From: Prado023 sp036375875
GTDB lineage: Bacteria > Actinomycetota > Actinomycetes > S36-B12 > CAIYMF01
Reading direction: 5' to 3'
DNA length: 16,071 bases
Assembly (NCBI GenBank): GCA_036375875.1
Contig: DASVBK010000186.1
Location: 1-16,071, forward strand
How positions within the stretch are numbered: position 1 is the first letter of the stretch; every line of letters starts with the position of its first letter. Positions 1-7,500 of this stretch are shown here, one piece after another. The translations under genes were made by a program, and so were the position numbers. Under the pieces are notes generated by a model, which was given only the letters and a program-made list of their open reading frames with translations, made no database searches and was not told the DNA's origin.

Positions 1-197
1 CCCACCGCGTCGTAGGACAGGTCGTGGGTCAGGTCGAGCATGACAGCCCCGACCAGCGGCGCTGCCTCGCCGTCCAGCGTCACCCGCCGCAGGTCGACGT
101 AGTAGTCGGCCTCGCGTCCCGAGGACAGGGTGACGCGGCCGTGGACGACCGCCTTGCTGCGGATCTGGTCGTTGAGCGCACTGCGCGGATCGGTCAC
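1..197 (-). CDS. pyrE: Orotate phosphoribosyltransferase, N-terminal part (3' end outside window)
   Basis: Joins orotate to PRPP to give orotidine 5'-phosphate, the fifth step of de novo UMP synthesis, in the cytoplasm. Only about the first 65 residues are present. They contain the stretches VVHGRVTLSSGREADYYVDL and YDAVG, which I recognise from actinobacterial PyrE; the first is the N-terminal PRPP/orotate-binding region with the conserved Ser-Gly-x-x-x-x-x-Tyr-Tyr-x-Asp pattern. The start is the GTG at 197: the only in-frame sequence above it is three codons after a TAG stop. There is no Shine-Dalgarno sequence, but a TAGGCT hexamer ends 6 nt before the GTG, so the message is probably leaderless. 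dedA ends just upstream at 215 on the same strand, so pyrE may be read both from its own promoter and through from spoU-dedA. The family call is firm; completeness cannot be judged. Confidence 0.93.
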   Translation of the reverse strand, partial: MTDPRSALNDQIRSKAVVHGRVTLSSGREADYYVDLRRVTLDGEAAPLVGAVMLDLTHDLSYDAV

Positions 198-203
198 AGG
201 TGC

Positions 204-209
204 AGCCTA
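204..209 (-). promoter_or_regulatory. -10 box of pyrE, leaderless type
   Basis: On the minus strand this reads TAGGCT, followed by 6 nt (GCACCT) and the pyrE GTG. That spacing puts transcription start at or beside the first base of the start codon. No -35 consensus is visible. The same hexamer and spacing occur before the spoU gene. Confidence 0.6.
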
Positions 210-214
210 GGCGG

Positions 215-916
215 CTACTCCCCGGCCTCCACGGCAGCGACGGCGGCACGCGCGTCCCGCCGATGGCGGAACGTCTCGATGCCGATCGGGATGACGGACA
301 GCGCCACGATGCCGATCAGCATGAGCTCGATGTGGTCCTTGACGAAGGGGATGTTGCCAAGGAAGTAGCCCGCAAGCGTCACGCCGGTCGCCCAGAGCAC
401 CGCGCCGACCGTGGAGTAGATGACATAGGTGCGCAGGTTCATGCGCCCCACGCCGGCCATCGCCGTGATGAAGGTGCGCACGATGGGCACGAAGCGCGCC
501 AGCACGATCGCCCGCGCCCCGTACCTGTCGAAGAACGCGTGGGTCTTGTCCACGTACTCCTGCTTGAAGAACCGGGAGTCGGGCCGGTTGAACAGGCTGG
601 GCCCGGCGCGGTAGCCGATCCAGTAGCCGGTGAGGTTGCCGGCGACCGCGGCGACCGTGAGCAGCAGGCAGGCCAGCCACAGCGGCAGGCCGATGACGCC
701 ACTGGCGACGAAGAGGCCCACCATGAACAGCAGCGAGTCGCCGGGCAGGAAGAAGCCGATGAGCAGGCCGCATTCGGCGAAGATGATCGCCATCGCGATC
801 CAGAAGGCGGCACTGCCGAACCGATCCAGGTTCTGGGGGTCGAGCCAGTCGGGCCCCAGCGCCGGCAGGCCCGTGGCGAGCGCAGTGGGCAGCGCGGCGA
901 GCGTCGACAGGATCAC
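215..916 (-). CDS. DedA family (VTT-domain) integral membrane protein
   Basis: A 233-residue DedA-family membrane protein; bacterial members are linked to membrane-lipid (undecaprenyl phosphate or phospholipid) translocation and envelope homeostasis, but the substrate here is not known. Visible family features: the acidic residue E48 in FAECG, the PGD motif at 58-60 (FLPGDSLL), and the re-entrant-loop block at 128-158 with R131, R141, P144, R147 and G155 (RYGARAIVLARFVPIVRTF). Hydrophobic segments lie at about 38-56, 60-100, 164-186 and 197-214; the C-terminus is short, charged and probably cytoplasmic. The GTG start at 916 lies 9 nt after the stop of the spoU gene, with GAGG touching the start codon, so translation is probably coupled. 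No later start would keep the normal N-terminus. Family assignment is firm, function is not. Confidence 0.92.
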   Translation of the reverse strand: MILSTLAALPTALATGLPALGPDWLDPQNLDRFGSAAFWIAMAIIFAECGLLIGFFLPGDSLLFMVGLFVASGVIGLPLWLACLLLTVAAVAGNLTGYWIGYRAGPSLFNRPDSRFFKQEYVDKTHAFFDRYGARAIVLARFVPIVRTFITAMAGVGRMNLRTYVIYSTVGAVLWATGVTLAGYFLGNIPFVKDHIELMLIGIVALSVIPIGIETFRHRRDARAAVAAVEAGE

Positions 917-925
917 CTCGGCAGG

Positions 926-1537
926 CTACCCGTCGGGCGCCGGCGGCAAACCCGGGTGCTGGATCCGCCAGGCGAACATGGCCACGGCGGCTGCGGCGGC
1001 GACGTTCAGGGAGCGCGTGGAGCCGTGCTGGGTGATGGACAGCACGGCCTGGGCGACCTGCAGAGCCGCCGACGAGAGCCCCGGCCCCTCCTGGCCGAAC
1101 AGCAGGACGCACGCCTCGGGCAGCGCGAAGCCCTCGAGCGGGACCGCGCCGGGCACGACGTCGACGGCGAGCACCGGCAGGCCCTCGGCAGCGGCCCACG
1201 CGCCGAAGCTGGCGACGTCCGGGTGGTGGGCGATGTCGAGGTACCGGTCGGTGACCATGGCGCCCCGGCGGTTCCATCGACGCCGGCCGACGATGTGCAC
1301 CCCCGCGACGTTCCAGGCGTTGGCCGTCCGCACGATCGAGCCGATGTTCAGGTCGTGCTCGACGTTCTCCACGGCGATGTGCAACGGCACGCGGCTCGTG
1401 CGCAACGCATCGACGATCGCCTCGAGCCGCCAGTACCGGAACCGGTCGACGACGTTGCGGGTGTCGCCCTGCGCGAGCAGCTCCGGGTCCAGCCGGGGGT
1501 CGTCGGGCCAGGGCCGCGGGTGGGGTCCGACGGGCAC
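926..1537 (-). CDS. SpoU/TrmH family RNA 2'-O-ribose methyltransferase
   Basis: A SPOUT-class, AdoMet-dependent methyltransferase that methylates ribose 2'-OH in tRNA or rRNA. All three SpoU motifs are present: motif 1 NIGSIVRTANAW at 64-75 with the expected catalytic Arg70, motif 2 LLFGQEGPGLS at 145-155, and motif 3 RSLNVAAAAAVAMF at 175-188, which forms the trefoil knot. At 203 residues it is a minimal SPOUT protein with a short N-terminal extension (about 1-50), closer to TrmH than to the rRNA enzymes that carry an L30e-like substrate domain. Whether it modifies G18 of tRNA cannot be told from sequence. The GTG start at 1537 is preceded by TAGGCT and exactly 6 nt, suggesting a leaderless message. 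It heads a spoU-dedA-pyrE run on the minus strand, divergent from tRNA-Ser. Confidence 0.94.
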   Translation of the reverse strand: MPVGPHPRPWPDDPRLDPELLAQGDTRNVVDRFRYWRLEAIVDALRTSRVPLHIAVENVEHDLNIGSIVRTANAWNVAGVHIVGRRRWNRRGAMVTDRYLDIAHHPDVASFGAWAAAEGLPVLAVDVVPGAVPLEGFALPEACVLLFGQEGPGLSSAALQVAQAVLSITQHGSTRSLNVAAAAAVAMFAWRIQHPGLPPAPDG

Positions 1538-1543
1538 GGCCGA

Positions 1544-1549
1544 AGCCTA
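1544..1549 (-). promoter_or_regulatory. -10 box of the spoU gene, leaderless type
   Basis: On the minus strand this reads TAGGCT, then TCGGCC (6 nt), then the GTG start. It is identical in hexamer and spacing to the pyrE promoter. It lies within the 70-bp divergent region shared with the tRNA-Ser promoter. Confidence 0.6.
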
Positions 1550-1594
1550 GGCCGTGCTGCCGCGCGCGATTTCGTGCCCGGCTCGGGGCGCACC

Positions 1595-1600
1595 TAGAAT
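1595..1600 (+). promoter_or_regulatory. -10 box of tRNA-Ser
   Basis: TAGAAT, 7 nt upstream of the first base of the mature tRNA. The position fits transcription starting only a few bases ahead of the tRNA. No clear -35 element is seen; TTCGTG at 1571-1576 would have 18-nt spacing. Confidence 0.5.
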
Positions 1601-1607
1601 CCTCGGC

Positions 1608-1698
1608 GGTGGCGTGTCCGAGCGGCCAAAGGAGCACGACTCGAAATCGTGTGTGGGTGATGAGCCCACCGTGGGTTCGAATCCCACCGCCACCGCCA
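1608..1698 (+). tRNA. tRNA-Ser, anticodon CGA
   Basis: A class II tRNA that reads UCG, a common serine codon at this base composition. The acceptor stem pairs GGTGGCG (1608-1614) with CGCCACC (1688-1694), followed by discriminator G at 1695 and an encoded CCA at 1696-1698. The anticodon stem CACGA/TCGTG encloses the loop CTCGAAA. The long variable arm expected of tRNA-Ser forms from GTGGGT and GCCCAC, and the T arm is GTGGG-TTCGAAT-CCCAC. Without CCA the gene ends at 1695. Confidence 0.97.
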
Positions 1699-1720
1699 GT
1701 TCGACCCGGCCCCCGGCTGC

Positions 1721-1763
1721 GCACCACGGTCGGTGGTGCCTCCGGGGTCGCGACAGCGACCCC
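1721..1763 (+). terminator. Two tandem hairpins downstream of tRNA-Ser
   Basis: Two perfect hairpins lie in a row. The first is GCACCAC (1721-1727), a 5-nt loop, and GTGGTGC (1733-1739). The second is GGGGTCGC (1744-1751), loop GACA, and GCGACCCC (1756-1763). There is no U-tract, as is usual for terminators in high-GC actinobacteria. They sit 22 nt after the tRNA and before the ferritin promoter, so termination of the tRNA transcript is the simplest reading. Confidence 0.6.
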
Positions 1764-1776
1764 CTCGCAGCCCACC

Positions 1777-1782
1777 TAGGCT
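1777..1782 (+). promoter_or_regulatory. -10 box of the ferritin gene
   Basis: TAGGCT, about 58 nt upstream of the ferritin ATG. It would give a leader of about 50 nt carrying the AGGAG ribosome-binding site at 1829-1833. No -35 element is recognisable. I did not find an iron-regulator (IdeR/DmdR) 19-bp box here. Confidence 0.45.
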
Positions 1783-1840
1783 GGCTCCTGGGCCGCTGTC
1801 GCGGCCCTCGTCGAGCACCCGAGATGCCAGGAGTTGCGCC

Positions 1841-2368
1841 ATGAGCCGCGTCCACGACCTCCTCAACGCCCAGATCGGGCACGAGTTCGCCGCATCGCAG
1901 CAGTACGTCGCCATCGCTGTCTGGTACGACCAGCAGGCGCTGCCGCAGCTCGCTGGCCACTTCTACGGGCAGGCCGTCGAGGAGCGCAATCACGCGATGA
2001 TGATCGTGCAGTACCTCATGGACCGGGAGGCCGAGGTCGTGATCCCGGGGGTGCCGGCGGTCCGCAACGAGTTCACCAGCGTGGTTGAGCCGCTCGAGCT
2101 GGCCCTGGCCCAGGAGCGCACGGTCACCCAGCAGTTCGAGACCCTCATCGCGCTCGCACGCGAGGAGCGCGACTTCCTCGGCGAGCAGTTCACCCACTGG
2201 TTCCTCAAGGAGCAGGTGGAGGAGATCTCGTCGATGTCCACCCTGCTCCAGGTCGCCAGGCGTGTCGGCGAGAACGTGATGCTCCTTGAGGACTACCTGG
2301 CTCGGGAGGCGCGGGCCGACGGGGCCGCCGACCCGACCGCCCCCGCGGCCGCTGGTGGCGCACTGTGA
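1841..2368 (+). CDS. Ferritin (non-haem iron-storage protein, BfrB-like)
   Basis: A 175-residue ferritin that oxidises Fe(II) and stores it as a ferric mineral in a 24-subunit cytoplasmic shell. Ferroxidase ligands are visible by pattern: E15 (IGHEF), E48 and H51 (EERNH), E92 (QERTV), and the fourth-helix cluster E124-Q125-V-E127-E128, preceded by HWFLKEQ as in actinobacterial BfrB. It lacks a haem-binding Met at the bacterioferritin position that I can identify, so ferritin is preferred to bacterioferritin. The four-helix bundle covers about 5-160; the last 17 residues are an Ala/Pro-rich tail. The ATG at 1841 has AGGAG at 7 nt, which fixes the start and excludes longer in-frame extensions. 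It lies alone between tRNA-Ser and dnaX with its own promoter, and is probably not part of the dnaX unit. Confidence 0.95.
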   Translation: MSRVHDLLNAQIGHEFAASQQYVAIAVWYDQQALPQLAGHFYGQAVEERNHAMMIVQYLMDREAEVVIPGVPAVRNEFTSVVEPLELALAQERTVTQQFETLIALAREERDFLGEQFTHWFLKEQVEEISSMSTLLQVARRVGENVMLLEDYLAREARADGAADPTAPAAAGGAL

Positions 2369-2397
2369 TCGGACGATGACACGCGCGTAGTTACAGC

Positions 2398-2444
2398 CGT
2401 GTGAGTTATCCCCAGCTGTGGATGGATCTGGGGATGAACACACG
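2398..2444 (+). promoter_or_regulatory. Imperfect inverted repeat with three DnaA-box-like 9-mers upstream of dnaX
   Basis: The arms are CGTGTG (2398-2403) with CACACG (2439-2444) and ATCCCCAG (2408-2415) with CTGGGGAT (2428-2435), with 4-nt and 3-nt offsets between the paired blocks. Three 9-mers resemble the DnaA box TTATCCACA: TTATCCCCA at 2406-2414 (one mismatch), and on the minus strand CCATCCACA at 2417-2425 and TCATCCCCA at 2429-2437 (two mismatches each). Their starts are 11 and 12 bp apart. The element is centred about 60 bp upstream of the dnaX -10 box, a normal operator position. It could instead be a hairpin ending the ferritin message. Confidence 0.4.
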
Positions 2445-2482
2445 CTCGGGACGAACCGGCCGGGGGTGTCGGTGCGGGCGAC

Positions 2483-2488
2483 TAGGGT
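2483..2488 (+). promoter_or_regulatory. -10 box of dnaX, leaderless type
   Basis: TAGGGT, then 6 nt (GTCGGC), then the dnaX GTG at 2495. Transcription would start at or next to the start codon, and no Shine-Dalgarno sequence precedes it. No -35 consensus is seen. Confidence 0.6.
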
Positions 2489-2494
2489 GTCGGC

Positions 2495-4843
2495 GTGGCA
2501 CTGGCGCTCTACCGGACCTACCGGCCGGGCTCCTTGGGCGAGGTCATCGGCCAGGAGCACGTGACCGAGCCCCTGGCGCGCGCCCTGGCTGCGGGCAGCG
2601 TGCACCACGCCTACCTGCTCTCGGGGCCCAGGGGGTGCGGCAAGACCTCGACGGCGCGCATCCTTGCCCGTTCGCTGAACTGCGAGCACGGACCCACGGC
2701 GACTCCCTGCGGCACGTGCCGCAGTTGCGTGGAGCTGGCGCCGAACGGCCCCGGCTCCATCGACGTCGTCGAGCTCGACGCTGCCACCCACCGGGGCATC
2801 GACGACGCCCGGGACCTGCGCGAGCGGGCCATCTACGCCCCGGCCGCCAGTCGGTACAAGGTCTACATCATCGATGAGGCCCACCAGCTCACGAATGAGG
2901 CCGCCAACGCGCTGCTCAAGCTCATCGAGGAGCCACCGGCGCACCTGCGCTTCATCTTCGCCACCACGGAGCCCGACAAGATCATCTCGACCATCCGGTC
3001 GCGCACCTTCCACTACGGGTTCCGCCTCGTTCCCGCTCGCACGCTGGCGGCTCACCTGGGCGTGGTCTGCGGTGCCGAGGGGGTGCCCGCGGAGCCTGCG
3101 GCCCTCGCCCTCGTGGCGCGTGCCGGCCAGGGCAGCGTGCGCGACAGCCTGTCCGTCCTGGGGCAGCTGCTGGCGGGCGCCGGTCCCCTGGGCCTGACCT
3201 ATGCCGATGCCGTGGCTGCCCTGGGCCTGACCGACGCGGCCCTCCTCGACGACTTCGTCGCGGCGCTGTCAGCAGGCTCGGCTGCCCAGATGTTCGCGGT
3301 GGTCGACCGGGTCATCTCCGGTGGTCACGACCCCCGCCGCTTCGTGACCGACGTGCTCGACCGGCTCCGCGACCTCATCATCCTGCGCGCGGACCCCGAG
3401 GCCCTGGCCAGTGGCCTGGTCGAGGTGCCCGACGACGAGGGCGAGCGGATGGCGTCCCAGGCCCAGTCCTTAGGTCTTGCCGAGTTGTCCCAGGCCGCTG
3501 ACCTGGTCAGCTCCGGCCTCGGCGAGCTCAAGGGCGCCACCGCCCCGCGGCTGCAGCTGGAGCTGCTGTGCGCCCGGTTGGCGCTCCCCCGGCCGTCGGA
3601 GGACCTCGGCGCCCTGGTCGCCCGGATCGAGCGGCTCGAACGTCACGGCGCGCCCGGGGTGCCCGACGGCGGCGGGCAGGGCGGTCCTGGTCGCGCCGCG
3701 GCACCGGCTGGGCCATCGGGATCCGGGAGCCCCGTCGGTGCGCGGCCAGCGGACGCCCAGGCCGCCGCGGCTGACGCCCCGCCGGGCGGGGCTGGCGCCG
3801 GACGATCTGCCGGGACCTCCCCCCGGGCCAGCGCTGCGGTCCCGCCCCCCGCCCCGCCGGCGGGCAGGACGCCTCCCACCCGGCCCACGCTGCGGACCGC
3901 CCCTGCCGGTGACCGCGCCGTCGCAACTCACGACGGCGGCTCCGTGCCCACGCCCGGTCCGGACTCGTTCGACCTGGCGGCAGCCGCCCCACCGATGCAG
4001 GAGGCACCTGGCTCGGCAGCACCCCAGCCTGCGACGCCAGCCCGCGAAGGGAAGGGCGAGACCGCCGGCGCCTCGGCGGAGGATCCGCCGGCCGCTCAGG
4101 CAGTGCGTGGGCCTACCGAGGCGACCCAGGAGCGGGCGAGTGCGCCGGCCGCGGCCGGGCACCCCGCGGCCCCCGCCCGGGCGGGGAACGACGACACCGG
4201 GCTGGCCCAGGTCAGGGCCGGTTGGGAGCAGGTGCTGGTGCGCCTCTCCACCGAGAGCAGGGTGGCGTGGACCGCCTTCCTCGACGCGGTTCCCCTCTCG
4301 GTGGCCAACGGCGCCCTCGCCGTGGCGGTGCCCGGTGCCGGCAACCTCCGCGCCATCGCCCAGCGCGGCCACGACGAGCGGCTCCGCCAGGCGCTCATCG
4401 ACGTCCTGGGCCTGGACCTGCAGATCGACGTGGTCCACGACCCCGGCGCGGCGCAGGCCGGCGGCGCAGGGGCGCGGGCCAGCGTGGGCAGCGACGCGGC
4501 GGGCTCGTCCAATGCGGCGAGGGTCGAAGCCCCCAGTGCGGCGCCTGAGGGCGCGTCCCTGCCTGCGGGGGATCAGGCGGATGCCGACCTCGCTGCCCCT
4601 GGCGAGGGGGCTGCAGCACAGCAGTCCCGCCCCGCACGCCGGGTGCCCGAGGGTTCGGCCCATGGGCCGCGTGCCGCTGCACGGGGTTCCGCGCTCGTGC
4701 GCGGCGCAGCTGCCGGGGGGCAGGAGGTCGAGCGTCCGGACGAGCCGAGCGAGGACGACCCGGACCTCTCGGCGGTGGACGGACTGGCCCTGGTCACCCG
4801 GGAGCTGGGTGCCCGTCCCATCGGTGAGATCGACCACACGTAG
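2495..4843 (+). CDS. dnaX: DNA polymerase III gamma/tau subunit
   Basis: The clamp-loader ATPase of the replisome: it opens and loads the beta clamp, and its tau C-terminus contacts the polymerase. Of 782 residues, the AAA+ part occupies about 1-370: Walker A GPRGCGKT at 44-51, the four zinc-binding cysteines C63, C72, C75 and C78, Walker B IIDEAH at 125-130, sensor-1 FATTEPDK near 155-162 and the arginine-finger region TIRSRTF just after. A linker of about 180 residues rich in Ala, Pro and Gly follows (about 385-565), then the folded tau domain at about 570-650 (VRAGWEQVLVRLSTESRVAW), a second low-complexity stretch, and a conserved-looking tail ending in ELGARPIGEIDHT. Start is the leaderless-type GTG at 2495. 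I saw no A-rich slippery heptamer, so a separate gamma product made by frameshifting is unlikely. recR follows after 8 nt. Confidence 0.97.
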   Translation: MALALYRTYRPGSLGEVIGQEHVTEPLARALAAGSVHHAYLLSGPRGCGKTSTARILARSLNCEHGPTATPCGTCRSCVELAPNGPGSIDVVELDAATHRGIDDARDLRERAIYAPAASRYKVYIIDEAHQLTNEAANALLKLIEEPPAHLRFIFATTEPDKIISTIRSRTFHYGFRLVPARTLAAHLGVVCGAEGVPAEPAALALVARAGQGSVRDSLSVLGQLLAGAGPLGLTYADAVAALGLTDAALLDDFVAALSAGSAAQMFAVVDRVISGGHDPRRFVTDVLDRLRDLIILRADPEALASGLVEVPDDEGERMASQAQSLGLAELSQAADLVSSGLGELKGATAPRLQLELLCARLALPRPSEDLGALVARIERLERHGAPGVPDGGGQGGPGRAAAPAGPSGSGSPVGARPADAQAAAADAPPGGAGAGRSAGTSPRASAAVPPPAPPAGRTPPTRPTLRTAPAGDRAVATHDGGSVPTPGPDSFDLAAAAPPMQEAPGSAAPQPATPAREGKGETAGASAEDPPAAQAVRGPTEATQERASAPAAAGHPAAPARAGNDDTGLAQVRAGWEQVLVRLSTESRVAWTAFLDAVPLSVANGALAVAVPGAGNLRAIAQRGHDERLRQALIDVLGLDLQIDVVHDPGAAQAGGAGARASVGSDAAGSSNAARVEAPSAAPEGASLPAGDQADADLAAPGEGAAAQQSRPARRVPEGSAHGPRAAARGSALVRGAAAGGQEVERPDEPSEDDPDLSAVDGLALVTRELGARPIGEIDHT

Positions 4844-4851
4844 GGCTGGGC

Positions 4852-5457
4852 ATGTACGAGGGCATCATCCAGGACGTCATCGACGCACTCGGCCGGCTGC
4901 CGGGCATCGGGCCCAAGGGCGCCCAGCGCATCGCGTTCCACCTGCTGAAGACCGACCCGGAGGAGGTCACCGCGCTGGCACAGGCGCTGCTCGTGCTGCG
5001 CGACCAGGTCACCTTCTGCGAGATCTGCGGCAACGTGGCCCAGGCCGAGACGTGCGCCATCTGCCGGGACCCGCGGCGCGACCCGGGCATGCTGTGCGTG
5101 GTGGAGGAGAGCAAGGACGTCGTGGCGATCGAACGCACCCGGGAGTTCCGGGGCCGCTACCACGTGCTGGGCGGGGCGATCAGCCCCATGGAGGGGATCG
5201 GGCCGGACGACCTGCGCATCCGCGAGCTGATGACCCGGCTGGCCGACGGGTCGGTGACCGAGGTCATCATCGCCACTGACCCCAATCTCGAGGGGGAGGC
5301 CACCGCGGCCTACCTCGCCCGGCTCATCGGTCCGCTGCAGGTGACCGTCTCGCGGCTCGCCAGCGGGTTGCCGGTGGGCGGGGATCTCGAGTTCGCCGAC
5401 GAGGTGACGTTGGGCCGCGCGTTCGAGGGGCGCCGGCGGATCGGAGGGCAGGTGTGA
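4852..5457 (+). CDS. recR: Recombination mediator protein RecR
   Basis: RecR works with RecO (and RecF) to load RecA on SSB-coated gaps during recombinational repair. All family parts are present in 201 residues: helix-hairpin-helix LPGIGPKGAQR at 16-26, the zinc finger C56-x2-C59 and C68-x2-C71, the Toprim domain starting at CVVEESKD (82-89) with ATDPNLEGEATA further on, and the C-terminal GLPVGGDLEFADEVTLGRA that forms the subunit interface. Length is normal. The ATG at 4852 is 8 nt after the dnaX stop, so it is almost certainly co-transcribed with dnaX. In many bacteria a ybaB/ebfC-type gene separates the two; none fits in this gap. Confidence 0.98.
   Translation: MYEGIIQDVIDALGRLPGIGPKGAQRIAFHLLKTDPEEVTALAQALLVLRDQVTFCEICGNVAQAETCAICRDPRRDPGMLCVVEESKDVVAIERTREFRGRYHVLGGAISPMEGIGPDDLRIRELMTRLADGSVTEVIIATDPNLEGEATAAYLARLIGPLQVTVSRLASGLPVGGDLEFADEVTLGRAFEGRRRIGGQV
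5443..5448 (+). promoter_or_regulatory. Ribosome-binding site of the DUF5063 gene, inside recR
   Basis: GGAGGG lies within the last codons of recR. It is 8 nt before the ATG at 5457 and 5 nt before an in-frame GTG at 5454; the spacing favours the ATG. Confidence 0.55.
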
Positions 5458-6059
5458 TGGGCGAACTGGTCGAGGATGCCCCGATGGAGGGCGCGATGGC
5501 GGTGGTGGCCACCCCCGCGACGACCGTTGACGAGGACCTCGTCGCGCTGGCTGATGGGATGGCGGCTGCCGCTGCCCGCTTCGTCCAGCTGGCCGAGACG
5601 GTCGCTGCCGGGATCGGTGAGGACCAGGCGATCTCCCTGCTGCTGCTCGAGGTCTCGGACATGCTGGCGATGGGTGCACGCCTGGGAGCGATCGCTGACG
5701 TGGTCCCCGAGGGCCGCTACGAGCCGGATGCCGGCGCCGAGCCGGACGTGGATCGGCTGCGGGCCGCACTGGCCGAGCGGTTGGCGCCCATCGACGCCTA
5801 CGTCGAGGTCTTCGACCCGTACGCCAGACCGGAGCTGGTCCCCTCGCGGCTGTCGGACGACCTGTGCGTCATCGTCACCGACCTGCTCCACGGCTTGGCC
5901 CACCACGCGGCCGGGCGCAACCTCGAGGCCCTCTGGTGGTGGCAGACCACCTACCTGTCGTCGTGGGGCGATGCGGGGGCCTGCGTGCTGCGCGCACTGC
6001 GTTCGTTGGTGTCACACGTGCGGTCGGGGGCACCGTTGGAGGTCGACGAGGCCGACTGA
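5457..6059 (+). CDS. DUF5063 domain protein, function unknown
   Basis: A 200-residue soluble, helical and acidic protein. I recognise it as a DUF5063 member from the block LALWWWQ-type core, here EALWWWQTTYLSSWGDAG at about 157-174, followed by LRALRSLVSHVR, and from VVPEGRYEPDAG at 82-93. It has no signal peptide, membrane segment or cysteine cluster, and no catalytic motif I can name. The ATG shares one base with the recR TGA (TGATG overlap) and has a GGAGGG site 8 nt upstream, so it is translationally coupled to recR; GTG 5454 is an alternative start one codon earlier. The recR-DUF5063-ask order is, from memory, common in Streptomyces and relatives. That suggests but does not prove a role in DNA repair or replication. 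The role is unknown. Confidence 0.85.
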   Translation: MGELVEDAPMEGAMAVVATPATTVDEDLVALADGMAAAAARFVQLAETVAAGIGEDQAISLLLLEVSDMLAMGARLGAIADVVPEGRYEPDAGAEPDVDRLRAALAERLAPIDAYVEVFDPYARPELVPSRLSDDLCVIVTDLLHGLAHHAAGRNLEALWWWQTTYLSSWGDAGACVLRALRSLVSHVRSGAPLEVDEAD

Positions 6060-6159
6060 GGCCTCGCTGCCCACCTGAGGGCCCCGGCTTGGCTGCCCGC
6101 TGTCACCGTTGCAGCCCCTGCCGCCACGCGCGTGCCCGAGCCGTCCTGCCGACTCGGAC

Positions 6160-6165
6160 TAGAAT
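6160..6165 (+). promoter_or_regulatory. -10 box of ask-asd
   Basis: TAGAAT, 39 nt upstream of the ask ATG. The implied leader is about 33 nt and carries GGAGAG at 6192-6197, 7 nt before the start. The 145-bp gap after the DUF5063 gene shows no lysine-riboswitch-like structure that I can recognise, and no clear -35 box. Confidence 0.5.
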
Positions 6166-6204
6166 CTGGCCCCAACGCGTCGGCCGCCGATGGAGAGCAG
6201 CGCC

Positions 6205-7496
<1,292 letters not shown>

Positions 7497-7500
<4 letters not shown>

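Noticed and set aside
200..1775. Long overlapping open frames on both strands (465 codons plus, 522 codons minus)
   Set aside because: Shadows of the dedA and spoU genes. Their translations are Arg/Pro/Gly/Ala-rich without domains, while the chosen frames carry complete family motifs.
1608..2368. tRNA-Ser as an integration site with ferritin as a mobile insertion
   Set aside because: No integrase, no repeated tRNA 3' end downstream, and base composition and codon use of the ferritin gene match its neighbours.
1699..2494. Search for the SRP RNA (ffs), often near dnaX
   Set aside because: I could not find the conserved GGAAGG-AGCAG apical loop in either intergenic region next to the ferritin gene.
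1547..3055. 502-codon minus-strand frame across tRNA-Ser, ferritin and dnaX
   Set aside because: It runs antisense through a tRNA and two clearly coding genes and shows no recognisable domain. High GC keeps stop codons rare.
3470..4837. 455-codon minus-strand frame and 600-codon plus-strand frame inside dnaX
   Set aside because: Both arise from the GC-rich linker of dnaX; their composition is Arg/Pro/Gly low complexity, and the dnaX frame has the tau domain on either side.
6060..6204. Possible lysine riboswitch or attenuator before ask
   Set aside because: The 145-bp region shows no lysine-riboswitch core or leader peptide that I can recognise, and the -10 box leaves a leader of only about 33 nt.
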